A stretch of 64,000 nucleotides of DNA from Streptomyces ferrugineus (GTDB taxonomy: Bacteria; Actinomycetota; Actinomycetes; Streptomycetales; Streptomycetaceae), in the NCBI RefSeq assembly GCF_015160855.1, contig NZ_CP063373.1, positions 744,001-808,000 of the forward strand, in the 5' to 3' direction. The position numbers were made by a program, and so were the translations under genes. Under the pieces are notes generated by a model that saw only the letters and a list, made by a program, of their open reading frames with translations, was not told the origin of the DNA and did no database searches. Of this stretch, positions 40,636-48,940 are shown piece after piece. The stretch's first letter is position 1. Every line of letters begins with the position of its first letter.

Positions 40636-41994
40636 TTGAGTACGGGATCCGGAGCAGCTTCCGCCCCCGCACCGACCACCCCTTCTACCGCCGTTCCCCG
40701 CAAGTCCTCGATGTTCAGCTCGCTGAAGGTCAGGAACTACCGCCTCTTCTTCCTCGGCCAGGTCGTCTCCAACACCGGCACCTGGATGCAGCGCATCGCC
40801 CAGGACTGGCTGGTGCTCACCCTCACCGGCTCCTCGGCCGCCGTCGGCATCACCACGGCCCTGCAGTTCCTGCCGATGCTGCTCTTCGGCCTCTACGGCG
40901 GCGTCCTCGTCGACCGGCTGCCCAAGCGCCGTACGCTGCTCGTCACCCAGTCCGCGATGGCGGTCACGGGTCTCGTTCTGGCCTTTCTGACGCTCACCGG
41001 ACATGTCCAGGTCTGGCACGTCTACCTCGCCGCCTTCGCCGTCGGCCTCGCCACGGTCGTCGACAACCCGGCCCGCCAGTCCTTCGTGAGTGAGATGGTC
41101 GGCCCCGACCAGCTCCAGAACGCGGTCAGCCTGAACTCCGCGAACTTCCAGTCGGCCCGGCTGATCGGCCCCGCCGTGGCCGGCCTGATGATCACCGGCG
41201 TCGGCACCGGCTGGGCGTTCCTAGCCAACGGCCTGTCCTTCGTGGCGCCCATCACCGGACTGCTGCTGATGCGGGCGCGTGAGCTGCACGCCGTCGAGCG
41301 GGCGCCGCGCGGCAAGGGGCAGCTGCGGGAGGGACTGCGCTATGTCGCCGGGCGCCCGGAGCTGATCTGGACCATCGTCCTCGCGGGTTTCGTCAGCACC
41401 TTCGGCTTCAACTTCCCGGTCTACCTCTCCGCCTTCGCCGACGACGTCTTCCACGCCGGCGCGGGCTCCTACAGCCTCTTCAACACGCTGATGGCGGTCG
41501 GCTCCCTGGCGGGAGCGCTGCTCGCGGCCCGGCGCGGTACGGCCCGGATGCGGGTGCTGATCGCGGGCGCGGTGGCCTTCGGCACGATGGAGATCGTGGC
41601 CGCGTTCGCCCCGTCGCTGTGGCTGTTCGCCCTGCTCATGGCCCCGATCGGGATGTTCGGCATGACGGTGAACGTCACCGCCAACAGCAGCATCCAGATG
41701 GCCACCGACCCGGGCATGCGGGGCCGTGTGATGGCCCTGTACATGATGGTGTTCATGGGCGGAGCACCGCTGGGAGCCCCGATCGCCGGCTGGATCACCG
41801 ACACCTACGGCGTCCGGGCGGGCCTGGCGGTGGGCGGCGCGATCACGGCCGTCGCCGCCGTGACGATCGCCCTGGCCCTGGCCCGCGTGGGCGGCCTGCG
41901 GCTGTCGGTCGGCTGGAACCACGGGCATCCGCAGGTGCGGTTCGTGCCGCGCGAGCGGGAGCGGGAGGCGGAGCGGTTGGCGACGGTGGCCTGA
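40636..41994 (+). CDS. MFS exporter (EntS/MFS_3 type)
   Basis: A 452-residue transporter with twelve transmembrane segments. The first is preceded by SLKVRNYRLFFLGQVVSNTG, and the loop 2-3 motif is GVLVDRLPKRRTLL. These belong to the MFS_3 group that exports siderophores, drugs and other small molecules. The start is TTG 40636 with GAGGAGG nine bases upstream. It is co-transcribed with the MarR-type regulator, so its substrate is likely the ligand of that regulator. The tail (EREREAERLATVA) is highly charged. Confidence 0.9.
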   Translation: MSTGSGAASAPAPTTPSTAVPRKSSMFSSLKVRNYRLFFLGQVVSNTGTWMQRIAQDWLVLTLTGSSAAVGITTALQFLPMLLFGLYGGVLVDRLPKRRTLLVTQSAMAVTGLVLAFLTLTGHVQVWHVYLAAFAVGLATVVDNPARQSFVSEMVGPDQLQNAVSLNSANFQSARLIGPAVAGLMITGVGTGWAFLANGLSFVAPITGLLLMRARELHAVERAPRGKGQLREGLRYVAGRPELIWTIVLAGFVSTFGFNFPVYLSAFADDVFHAGAGSYSLFNTLMAVGSLAGALLAARRGTARMRVLIAGAVAFGTMEIVAAFAPSLWLFALLMAPIGMFGMTVNVTANSSIQMATDPGMRGRVMALYMMVFMGGAPLGAPIAGWITDTYGVRAGLAVGGAITAVAAVTIALALARVGGLRLSVGWNHGHPQVRFVPREREREAERLATVA

Positions 41995-42051
41995 GGGCCG
42001 GTGCGCGGCCCGGAGGGCGAACCTCAGGGCCGGCGGGTCAGCACCTGCGGA

Positions 42052-42582
42052 TCAGACTCTGCGGGCCAGCACCTGCCCCGGCCAGTCGTCCTTGCCGGTG
42101 TAGGTCTCGGTGCGGACGAAGCCGTGGCTCTCGTAGTAGCGGACGAGCTTGCCGTCGTCGCCCGCGTAGCAGTCCACCCGCAGCAGCGAGACGCCCGCCT
42201 GCCGGGTCACCTCGGCGGCGTGCGCCAGCAGGGCGCCGCCCACGCCGTACCCCTTGAAGCGGCGGTCGGAGGCGAGCCAGTGGATGTACCGCTCGGGCTC
42301 GCCGGGCGGCGGGAGGTGGGCCAGGTAGGCGCCGGGCGAGTCGGTGAGGGTGAGGGTGGCGGCGGGCACGCCGTCGACCTCGGCGATGAAGGCATGGCCC
42401 TCGTCCATGTGACGCGTCACCGACTCCGCCGTCGTCGGGCGCTGCGACAGCGGCTTCGTCCCCCACTGCCCCGGCCGCCCCTGTGCCACCAGCCACTCCA
42501 CGCAGCTGTCGAGCATGCCGAGTATCACGGGGAGGTCGTCGGGTCCGCCGTCTCTGATGGTGATCGTGCTCCCGTTGTCCAT
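42052..42582 (-). CDS. GNAT family N-acetyltransferase
   Basis: A 176-residue acetyltransferase with the GNAT core: motif A RRFKGYGVGGALLAHAAEV (acetyl-CoA binding R/Q-x-x-G-x-G/A), motif B RVDCYAGDDGKLVRYYESHG, and FVRTETYTGKDDWPGQVL. The N-terminus begins MDNGSTITIRDGGPDDLPVI. The substrate cannot be assigned. The ATG lies at 42582, 28 bases downstream of the Uma2 gene on the same strand. Confidence 0.9.
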   Translation of the reverse strand: MDNGSTITIRDGGPDDLPVILGMLDSCVEWLVAQGRPGQWGTKPLSQRPTTAESVTRHMDEGHAFIAEVDGVPAATLTLTDSPGAYLAHLPPPGEPERYIHWLASDRRFKGYGVGGALLAHAAEVTRQAGVSLLRVDCYAGDDGKLVRYYESHGFVRTETYTGKDDWPGQVLARRV

Positions 42583-42610
42583 GGCCCCATGATCTCCGGT
42601 GCGGAGCCGG

Positions 42611-43198
42611 TCAGCCGCGGGGGAATTCGTCGGTCTTGAGGACGAGGTCGACTACGGTCCCGGTCAGGTCGATCTCGTCGCCGAAGTCGAGGCTGAGCTC
42701 GCCTCGGTACTCGCCGTCCTTCGGCTGGGTGTGCAGGTGCCACTGCGCGGTGTACGGGTCCACGATCAGGTACACCGGCACCTCGGCGAGGGCGTAGGCG
42801 GTCTTCTTGGGGCCGTAGTCGTTGGCGGCGGTGTCCTTGGAGATGACTTCGGCGACGAATTCGACGTCCTTGTAGTGCCAGCGACCCTTGTCGTCCAAGT
42901 GCGCGTCGTCGGCGATCAGAGTCACGTCGGTGGCGAATCCATTGAGCCGGCCGGGGTAGTCGATGCGTACGTCGGACATCAGGCGCTGCCTGGGATACCT
43001 ACTGCGCAGCTGGTCGAGGATGTCGAAGATGATTTGCCAGTGAGTGCGGCGTTGCGGCGACATGCAGATCTGCCCCCCGACGATCTCGGTCTTGTATCCC
43101 TCGGGGATGGGCATCTTCTCCAGCCACCCGAACATCGTGTCGAGTGTGAGCTCGTCACTGCTTTCGGCCATCTCGATCCTGTCGTCAAGGACGGTCAT
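42611..43198 (-). CDS. Uma2 family protein (PD-(D/E)xK nuclease fold)
   Basis: A 195-residue Uma2 protein with the core acids Asp in GFATDVTLIAD, Glu in FVAEVIS and Lys in YGPKKTAYA, then PVYLIVDP. The N-terminal part LTLDTMFGWLEKMPIPEG is typical of the Streptomyces Uma2 subfamily. It is clearly divergent from the other Uma2 gene in this window and stands outside any obvious module. The start ATG 43198 (MTVLDDRIE) was chosen because the upstream frame lacks coding character. It is divergent from thpR. Function unproven. Confidence 0.88.
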   Translation of the reverse strand: MTVLDDRIEMAESSDELTLDTMFGWLEKMPIPEGYKTEIVGGQICMSPQRRTHWQIIFDILDQLRSRYPRQRLMSDVRIDYPGRLNGFATDVTLIADDAHLDDKGRWHYKDVEFVAEVISKDTAANDYGPKKTAYALAEVPVYLIVDPYTAQWHLHTQPKDGEYRGELSLDFGDEIDLTGTVVDLVLKTDEFPRG

Positions 43199-43312
43199 CG
43201 TGGCGCTCCTCCCCGGCTGCCGCTCGGTCACGGTCAGCCGCGCAGTACAACGATACGCACAGTGACCGGGACACGGGTGGGCGTACATGTGTTCGGCAGT
43301 GAGACTGGACGC

Positions 43313-43885
43313 ATGAGACTCTTCGCCGCCGTCCTGCCCCCCGAGGAAGTGATCCAGGAACTCGCCCTGGAAGTGGCCGCGCTGCGGAAGCTCCCCGGCG
43401 CGGACGGACTGCGCTGGACCGGCCGCCCGGGGTGGCACTTCACCCTCGCCTTCTACGGCGAGGTCGACGACGACGTCGTACCGGATCTGTCGGCCCGGCT
43501 GGAGCGCGCCGCGCACCGTACGCCGCCCTTCCGGCTGGCGCTGCGCGGCGGCGGCCAGTTCGGGCACGGGCGCGTCCTGTGGGCGGGCGCGGAGGGGGAC
43601 CTGGCGACCGTGCGCCTGCTGGCCGACCGGAGCGAGGCGGCGGCGCGGAAGGCGGGGGTGGACATGGGGGAGCACCGCCGTTACAAGGCCCACCTCACGG
43701 TGGCCAGGAGCCGGTCGGCGGTGAACGTACGGGCGTATCTCGCGGCCCTCGCCGAGTTCACGAGCCGTACCTGGACCGTGGGCGAGCTGGTGCTGATGCG
43801 CAGCAATCTGCCGACGTCCGGGATCGCGGGTGAGCAGCCCCGTTACGAGGCGGTCGCCCGCTGGCCGCTCGGGGCGCCCGGTTAG
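43313..43885 (+). CDS. thpR: RNA 2',3'-cyclic phosphodiesterase
   Basis: A 190-residue 2H phosphoesterase. Both HxTx motifs are present: HFTLAFYG near residue 43 and HLTVARS near residue 127. The family opens 2',3'-cyclic phosphates on RNA ends and can ligate tRNA halves in vitro. MRLFAAVLPPEEV at the start matches the family start (MRLFVAI-type). ATG 43313. It is followed ten bases later by a gene for a 29-residue membrane peptide. Confidence 0.92.
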   Translation: MRLFAAVLPPEEVIQELALEVAALRKLPGADGLRWTGRPGWHFTLAFYGEVDDDVVPDLSARLERAAHRTPPFRLALRGGGQFGHGRVLWAGAEGDLATVRLLADRSEAAARKAGVDMGEHRRYKAHLTVARSRSAVNVRAYLAALAEFTSRTWTVGELVLMRSNLPTSGIAGEQPRYEAVARWPLGAPG

Positions 43886-43895
43886 GCTCGTACCC

Positions 43896-43985
43896 GTGGA
43901 CCCGAAGACCCGGAACCGGATCATGGCCGGTGCGCTCGTGCTGATGTTCGTCGTCGTCGCCCTGGCCTCCGCGCTCGGCAGGTGA
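43896..43985 (+). CDS. 29-residue single-span membrane peptide
   Basis: GTG 43896 opens the frame VDPKTRNRIMAGALVLMFVV and it ends VALASALGR before TGA. A basic nine-residue N-terminus precedes one hydrophobic helix of about 18 residues, an N-in single-pass topology. Ten bases separate it from the thpR stop, which suggests cotranscription. Third-position GC is high and the hydrophobic pattern is clean, so I judge it real. Function unknown. Confidence 0.6.
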   Translation: MDPKTRNRIMAGALVLMFVVVALASALGR

Positions 43986-43999
43986 GCGCGGCGGCCCGC

Positions 44000-46186
44000 T
44001 CACGCGGTGCCGAAGACGCCGTCCGGATCGACGCGGCGGCGCAGTTCCGTCAGCCGGGCATGGGTCGGGGTGTCGTACGCCTCGGGCAGGCGGCCCCGGT
44101 CGTCCCGGTCGAGGAAATTGACGTACACCCCCTCGCCGTACGGCGTGAGGGCGGCGACGAAGTCCCGCGCCCAGGCCCGCTCGACGGCGCCGAGGGAGTC
44201 GTCCTGCCGGGGCAGCCACACCGCGTTGACGTTGAGGTGGTGGGGCACGGCCCGGTGGGCGAAGGAGGTGGCGGCGGGGTCGGTCTCGGCGACGGCGCCG
44301 CCGAGGTGGAAGAGGATCGCGTAGCTGCGCGTGGAACGGGCCCGGGCGGCGTGCTCGGTCATGGTGTCGATCACGTCGTCGTCCAGCTCCCGCAGTCCGG
44401 TCGACTTCCAGTAGTAGTGCCAGCCGGCCGGGACGACCGTGTCGAACATCGACTGGAGTGCCGTATAGGGGCGTCGGCGGACCAGGTCCAGCAGCGGGCG
44501 GCCCAGAGCGCGCAGCGGGGCCAGCAGTCGTTCCGCCGCGTCCCCGTCGGCCAGCGCCAGCATGGTGATCATGCAGACCGGGCGGCCGTGCGTCTCGACC
44601 GGCAGGAAGGGCGCGGCGGGCGCGCGGCGCAGCGTCACGACGGTGGCGACCTCGGGCGGTGCGCAGGCGGCGTGCTCCCGGTAGGCGCGCAGGACGGCGG
44701 GGGCGTCCTCGAGCGGCCACAGGACCGGCCCGGCGAGCACCTCCGGGCCCACCGGGTGGAGCCGGTACGTGAAGGAGGTGACCGCGCCCAGCCCGCCCCC
44801 GCCGCCCCGAAGTCCCCAGAACAGCTCCGGTTCGTCGTGCTCGTCGGCGGTCAGGGGCCGTCCGTCGGCGGTGATCAGCTCGGCCCGCGTGAGGTTGTCG
44901 ACCGTCAGACCGTGGCGGCGCATCAGCCAGCCCAGACCGCCGCCCAGGGTGAGCCCCGAGATCCCGGTGTGGGAGACGACCCCTCCGGTCACCGCGAGCC
45001 CGAACGCCTGGGCGGCGGTGTCGAGTTCGCCCCAGAGCGTGCCGGGCCCGGCGGTCGCCGTGCGCCGGGCCGGGTCGACGCTCACGCTCTTCATCGCGGA
45101 GAGGTCGACGACCAGCCCGTCGTCGCACAGCGCGTTCCCGGCCACCCCGTGCCCGCCGCCCCGCACCGTGACGGCCAGCCCCCGCTCGCGGGCGAACCCG
45201 ATGGCGGCGGCCACGTCGGAGGGGGAGAGACAGCGGGCGATGAAGCGTGGGCGGCGGTCGACGGCGCCGTTCCACACGGCGCGTACGGCGTCGTAGTCGG
45301 CGTCGCGCGGGGTGACGAGGCGGCCGCTGAAACCGGGGACGGTGGTGGAGCGGGTCCGTGTGCGCACCGTGCGCCAGGGCGGGTCGCGCCGCGGAGCCGT
45401 GGCGGACGGCACCGCCTCCGGGGGCAGCGGCTGCGGGCCGCCGGGCGCGCGGCGGTGTTCGGCCCGGCGCCGGGCCCGTGTCTGCGGGTAGGAGTTCCAG
45501 GTGGGCAGCGCCCGGCGCAGGTCGCGCGGGCCCTCGACCCGGATCGCGCCGGACTTGAGCGCCGTGGACCACTCGACCAGGCCGAGGTGCCAGCGCGCGA
45601 AGGCCAGCGGGTCGTCGACGGTGACCACCAGGTCGTCACCGAATCCGGGGTCGAACCCGCAGACCTCGCCCCGGCCCCGTTCCAGGAGCAGCCATACCCG
45701 GGTGAGGGCGCCGGGGGACCGGGAGCTGTGGGCCGCGCCTGAGCCGTCGGCCGCTCCGGAGCCGTCGGGCGCGAACTCGAACCGCACCACCACCCGCCGC
45801 TCGGGCAGCAGGTCGCGGCGCAGCGACGACTGGCACCAGGACCACACCACCAGGTCCGGATCGGCGTCCTCGGCGGTGACGTCCATCCAGCGCTCCGCCC
45901 AGTCACCGAGCGCCTGGAGCACCGGCCACAGCTCCCGGCCCGACGGGGTGGGCAGGTAGTACGAGCCCCGGCCGTCCGGCTTGGGGCGGACCGTGACGAC
46001 GCCGGCGCGCTCCAGCTCCCGCAGCCGCCGGGCCAGCAGCGCGCGCGACAGGCCGGGGGCGCCGGCCGCGATCTCGTTGAAGGTACGGCAGCCCAGCAGC
46101 ACGTTGCGCAGGATGATCGGCGTCCACCGCTCGGCGATGAGCCCGGAACCTCTCGCGATGGGGCAGAACTGCCCGTAGCTGCGCAC
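44000..46186 (-). CDS. HxlR-type regulator fused to FAD-linked (BBE-type) oxidoreductase
   Basis: One uninterrupted frame of 728 residues. Residues 1-105 form an HxlR winged helix (SYGQFCPIARGSGLIAERWT, RTFNEIAAGAPGLSRALLAR). Residues 110-235 are the SCP2-like domain often following HxlR in actinobacteria (FDPGFGDDLVVTVDD). A Pro/Arg-rich linker spans 236-285. Residues 290-480 are a PCMH-type FAD domain: RGGGHGVAGN with His347 for a covalent flavin, and HTGISGLTLGGGLGWL, which lacks the cysteine of bicovalent enzymes. The C-terminus (YVNFLDRDD ... VDPDGVFGT) is the berberine-bridge domain. The start is GTG 46186 without a clear ribosome site. Divergent from a methyltransferase across a perfect palindrome. 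Normally separate genes; a frameshift error joining two genes cannot be excluded. Confidence 0.8.
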   Translation of the reverse strand: MRSYGQFCPIARGSGLIAERWTPIILRNVLLGCRTFNEIAAGAPGLSRALLARRLRELERAGVVTVRPKPDGRGSYYLPTPSGRELWPVLQALGDWAERWMDVTAEDADPDLVVWSWCQSSLRRDLLPERRVVVRFEFAPDGSGAADGSGAAHSSRSPGALTRVWLLLERGRGEVCGFDPGFGDDLVVTVDDPLAFARWHLGLVEWSTALKSGAIRVEGPRDLRRALPTWNSYPQTRARRRAEHRRAPGGPQPLPPEAVPSATAPRRDPPWRTVRTRTRSTTVPGFSGRLVTPRDADYDAVRAVWNGAVDRRPRFIARCLSPSDVAAAIGFARERGLAVTVRGGGHGVAGNALCDDGLVVDLSAMKSVSVDPARRTATAGPGTLWGELDTAAQAFGLAVTGGVVSHTGISGLTLGGGLGWLMRRHGLTVDNLTRAELITADGRPLTADEHDEPELFWGLRGGGGGLGAVTSFTYRLHPVGPEVLAGPVLWPLEDAPAVLRAYREHAACAPPEVATVVTLRRAPAAPFLPVETHGRPVCMITMLALADGDAAERLLAPLRALGRPLLDLVRRRPYTALQSMFDTVVPAGWHYYWKSTGLRELDDDVIDTMTEHAARARSTRSYAILFHLGGAVAETDPAATSFAHRAVPHHLNVNAVWLPRQDDSLGAVERAWARDFVAALTPYGEGVYVNFLDRDDRGRLPEAYDTPTHARLTELRRRVDPDGVFGTA

Positions 46187-46229
46187 GACACCAGTGTCGG
46201 GCCGGGGGTGCGCGACGACCAGTTCTGTT

Positions 46230-46250
46230 TGTGAACCGCGGGGGTTCACA
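46230..46250. promoter_or_regulatory. 21-base operator TGTGAACC-N5-GGTTCACA
   Basis: Perfect 8-base arms (46230-46237, 46243-46250) around GCGGG, in the gap between the HxlR-FAD gene and the divergent methyltransferase gene. A further degenerate copy (GTTCTGTTTGTGAAC) overlaps its left side. Position and symmetry point to HxlR-type binding. Confidence 0.65.
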
Positions 46251-46358
46251 GAGTGTCCTGGCCCGCTCCCGCCGCCCGGTCGACGCTCGAAGGGAAGCGG
46301 GGGAAGCGGGGGAAGCGGGACAGCGCGAAAGCGCGAATGCGGGAAAGGGGTGAACGAC

Positions 46359-47174
46359 ATGACCACACGCATCGAGGCCGCCTGGGAGAAGTCCACCACC
46401 GCCGAGAACTACGAGCGCCACCTCGTCCCGGTGCTCTTCGAGCCGTGGGCGCGGACGCTGGTCGACCTCGTCGGCCCACGGCCGGGTGAGCGGGTGCTCG
46501 ACCTGGCCTGCGGGACGGGTGTGGTGGCCCGGAAGGCGGCTGCCGCGGTGGGGCCGACGGGCAGGGTGACGGGCGTCGACCTGAACGAGGACATGCTGAC
46601 CCTGGCCCGCCGGCACACCCCGTCCGGCGGCGCTCCGATCACCTGGAAGCAGGCCGACGCGCTGGACACGGGCCTGCCCGGCGACGCCTTCGACATCGCG
46701 TTCTGCCAGCAGGGGCTGCAGTTCTTCCCCGACCGGCTGCTGGCCCTGCGTGAACTGCGCCGGGTGATGGCTCCCGGCGGCCGGGTCGCGCTCAGTGTCT
46801 GGTGCGACGACCGGTCACCGGGGTTCCACCCCTTCGAGTCCGCCTTCGAGGAGACGCTGACGACTCCCGGTCCGGCGGTACGGTTCCTGCACGCGATCTT
46901 CGACCTGGCCGACCCGGCGGAACTGCACCGCCTGCTCACCGAGGCGGGCTTCACCGACGTGCGGGTCACCCGGGTCACCCGCACGGTCCGCTGCACCTCG
47001 GCCCACGCCTGGGTCGAGGCCTTCCTGGACGCGGCGCCGCTCCCGTCCATCCCCGGGCCCGAACGGGACACCGTCGCCTCGAAGGTGACGGGGCGTCTGA
47101 CGCCGTGCGTGGCCAACGGGTTGGCGTTCCCGGTGGCGGCGAACGTGGCGCTGGCGGAGCGCCGAGGATCTTGA
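46359..47174 (+). CDS. Class I SAM-dependent methyltransferase
   Basis: A 271-residue methyltransferase. Motif I is VLDLACGTGVVARKAA (residues about 46-60), the acidic loop is GVDLNEDML, motif II/III is GDAFDIAFCQQGLQFFPDR, and RRVMAPGGRVALSVW is the post-motif. These features match UbiE/Methyltransf_11 enzymes. The C-terminal third gives the substrate pocket, and no substrate is evident. ATG 46359 has AAAGGGG ten bases before. It is divergent from the HxlR-FAD fusion, probably under its control, which suggests a two-enzyme tailoring or detoxification step. Confidence 0.9.
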   Translation: MTTRIEAAWEKSTTAENYERHLVPVLFEPWARTLVDLVGPRPGERVLDLACGTGVVARKAAAAVGPTGRVTGVDLNEDMLTLARRHTPSGGAPITWKQADALDTGLPGDAFDIAFCQQGLQFFPDRLLALRELRRVMAPGGRVALSVWCDDRSPGFHPFESAFEETLTTPGPAVRFLHAIFDLADPAELHRLLTEAGFTDVRVTRVTRTVRCTSAHAWVEAFLDAAPLPSIPGPERDTVASKVTGRLTPCVANGLAFPVAANVALAERRGS

Positions 47175-47176
47175 CG

Positions 47177-47191
47177 CTAACTGGAAGTTAG
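47177..47191 (+). promoter_or_regulatory. Inverted repeat CTAACT-N3-AGTTAG upstream of the secreted SnoaL-like gene
   Basis: Perfect 6-base arms around GGA, 58 bases before the GTG of the next gene and directly after the methyltransferase stop; TTGACG just upstream (47171-47176) could be a -35 box. Likely the operator of the SnoaL-like gene; its regulator is not known. Confidence 0.5.
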
Positions 47192-47249
47192 TGCTTTCCT
47201 GTGGGGAGCGTCAGCTTGAACTTTCAATATCTATCGAGAGTGAGCACCC

Positions 47250-48194
47250 GTGACCCCCACCACGCCTGCCCGCAGGGCGCTCGTAGCAGCCGTCCTGGTG
47301 TCCACGGCCCTCCTGGGCGCCGCCACCGTCCCCGCCGCCGCGGCACCTTCCGCATCCGCCGCGTCCGACTACGCCGGTTACGCCGGCTACGGCGATCACG
47401 CCCGCCTCGGCTACCAGAAGGCCGTCACTGAGCGCGTCCTCAAGGGCGTGTTCGAGCAGGGCGACACCGAGGTCGTCGACCGCTACGTCCGCCCCGACTA
47501 CATCCAGCACAACCCGCTCGCGCCGGACGGGGCGGAGGCGCTGAAGAACCTGGGCGTCTCGATCCACCAGCAGTTCCCGGACGCCGAGTACGACATCGAG
47601 CGGGTCATCTCCGAGGGCGACCTGGTGCTGGTGCACTCGAACGTGGTGATGACTCCGGGCACGCGGGGCATGGCGGTCTTCGACATCTTCCGCTTCCAGG
47701 GCGGGAAGATCGCCGAGCACTGGGATGTGGGGCAGGCGGTCCCCGAGACTTCGGCCAACGGCAACGACATGTTCTCGACGGAGAGCTGGCCGCGGACCCA
47801 GCGGCCGGGGCCGGGGTGGCTGACGGCGTACAACAAGCGGCTCGTCACCGAGGCCTTCGACCAACTCCTCGTCCGCAAGGACCTGTCCGCGATCGACCGG
47901 TACTGGGGTCCCGAGTACCACCAGCACAACCCGGCCATCGCGGACGGCGTGGCGGGCGTGAAGGCCGGGCTGGGCGGGTACTTCGAGGCGTTCCCGCAGC
48001 TGACGGTCACGCCGAAGCGGGTGATCGCGCAGGGCGACCTGGTGGCGGTCCACAGCCACTATGTGAACGCGCCGGGGGAGCGGGGGCAGGCGATCGTGGA
48101 TCTGTTCCGGGTGCGGGGCGGGAAGATCGTGGAGCACTGGGACGTGATCCAGGACGTGCCGGCCTCGTCGGCGAACGACAACACCATGTTCTAG
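47250..48194 (+). CDS. Secreted protein with two tandem SnoaL-like domains
   Basis: A 314-residue exported protein starting at GTG 47250. The signal peptide (RRALVAAVLVSTALLGAATV) ends near AAA-APS. Two repeats of the NTF2/SnoaL polyketide-cyclase fold follow, residues about 55-165 and 190-312; each has a (Y/Q)HNP motif (YIQHNP, YHQHNP) and ends with GGKI(A/V)EHWDV. SnoaL-like domains bind or cyclise small molecules or hydrolyse epoxides. Two domains in one secreted chain is uncommon. Substrate unknown. Confidence 0.85.
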   Translation: MTPTTPARRALVAAVLVSTALLGAATVPAAAAPSASAASDYAGYAGYGDHARLGYQKAVTERVLKGVFEQGDTEVVDRYVRPDYIQHNPLAPDGAEALKNLGVSIHQQFPDAEYDIERVISEGDLVLVHSNVVMTPGTRGMAVFDIFRFQGGKIAEHWDVGQAVPETSANGNDMFSTESWPRTQRPGPGWLTAYNKRLVTEAFDQLLVRKDLSAIDRYWGPEYHQHNPAIADGVAGVKAGLGGYFEAFPQLTVTPKRVIAQGDLVAVHSHYVNAPGERGQAIVDLFRVRGGKIVEHWDVIQDVPASSANDNTMF

Positions 48195-48285
48195 TGCCAC
48201 AAAAAAATGTGGGTGGATGTCGATCCAGGGAGGCTCTGTACGACGCACAGGTGAGAGAAGGACACCCACACGAGAGGCGAAGGCC

Positions 48286-48924
48286 ATGCCCAAGGTCCGG
48301 GTACACAACGTGACGATCTCCCTCGACGGCTTCGCGGCCGGCCCGAACCAGCGGCTGGACGCTCCGTTCGGCGACGGCGTCGGCTGGGGCGACGACCTGC
48401 ACAGCTGGTTCATCTCCGCGACGCAGGACGCGGCCGCGGGGAAGACCGGGATCGACGTCGACTACTTCGTCCGCGGCGATCAGAACATCGGCGCCACGAT
48501 CATGGGGCGGAACATGTTCGGGCCGCAGCGCGGGCCGTGGCAGGACGAGTCCTGGCAGGGCTGGTGGGGCGACAACCCGCCCTACCACCACGACGTCTTC
48601 GTGCACACCCACCATCCGCGCCCGGCGCTGGAGATGGCCGGCGGAACCACCTTCCACTTCACCGACGAGCCGCTGGAGACGGTGCTCCGGCGCGCGTTCG
48701 ACGCCGCGGACGGCAAGGACGTCCGGATCGGCGGCGGAGCGGCGGTCATCCAGCAGTATCTGCGCGCCGGGCTGATCGACGAACTCCACCTGGTGATCGC
48801 GCCGATGCTCATCGGGCGCGGGGAGCGGCTGCTCGACAACCTGGGCGACGGGATCGACGGCTACCGGGTGTCCGAACTGGTCGGCTCACCGAACGTCACA
48901 CACGCGGTGCTGGTCCGCCGCTGA
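48286..48924 (+). CDS. Dihydrofolate reductase family protein (RibD-C like)
   Basis: A 212-residue protein of the RibD-C/dihydrofolate reductase-like fold: ISLDGFAAGPNQRLDAPFG at the N-terminus, IMGRNMFGPQRGPW, and the C-terminal VRIGGGAAVIQQYLRAGLIDEL HLVIAPMLIG. Members reduce pterin- or riboflavin-like substrates with NADPH; in actinobacteria most are uncharacterised and do not replace folA. ATG 48286. The gene follows a short A-rich hairpin and is independent of the SnoaL-like gene. Confidence 0.9.
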   Translation: MPKVRVHNVTISLDGFAAGPNQRLDAPFGDGVGWGDDLHSWFISATQDAAAGKTGIDVDYFVRGDQNIGATIMGRNMFGPQRGPWQDESWQGWWGDNPPYHHDVFVHTHHPRPALEMAGGTTFHFTDEPLETVLRRAFDAADGKDVRIGGGAAVIQQYLRAGLIDELHLVIAPMLIGRGERLLDNLGDGIDGYRVSELVGSPNVTHAVLVRR

Positions 48925-48940
48925 GAGCGCCGACGGGGAG

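Noticed and set aside
48197..48212. Hairpin CCACA-A6-TGTGG after the SnoaL-like gene
   Set aside because: A 5-base stem with an A-rich loop is too weak to call a terminator; it may simply be promoter-proximal AT-rich sequence.
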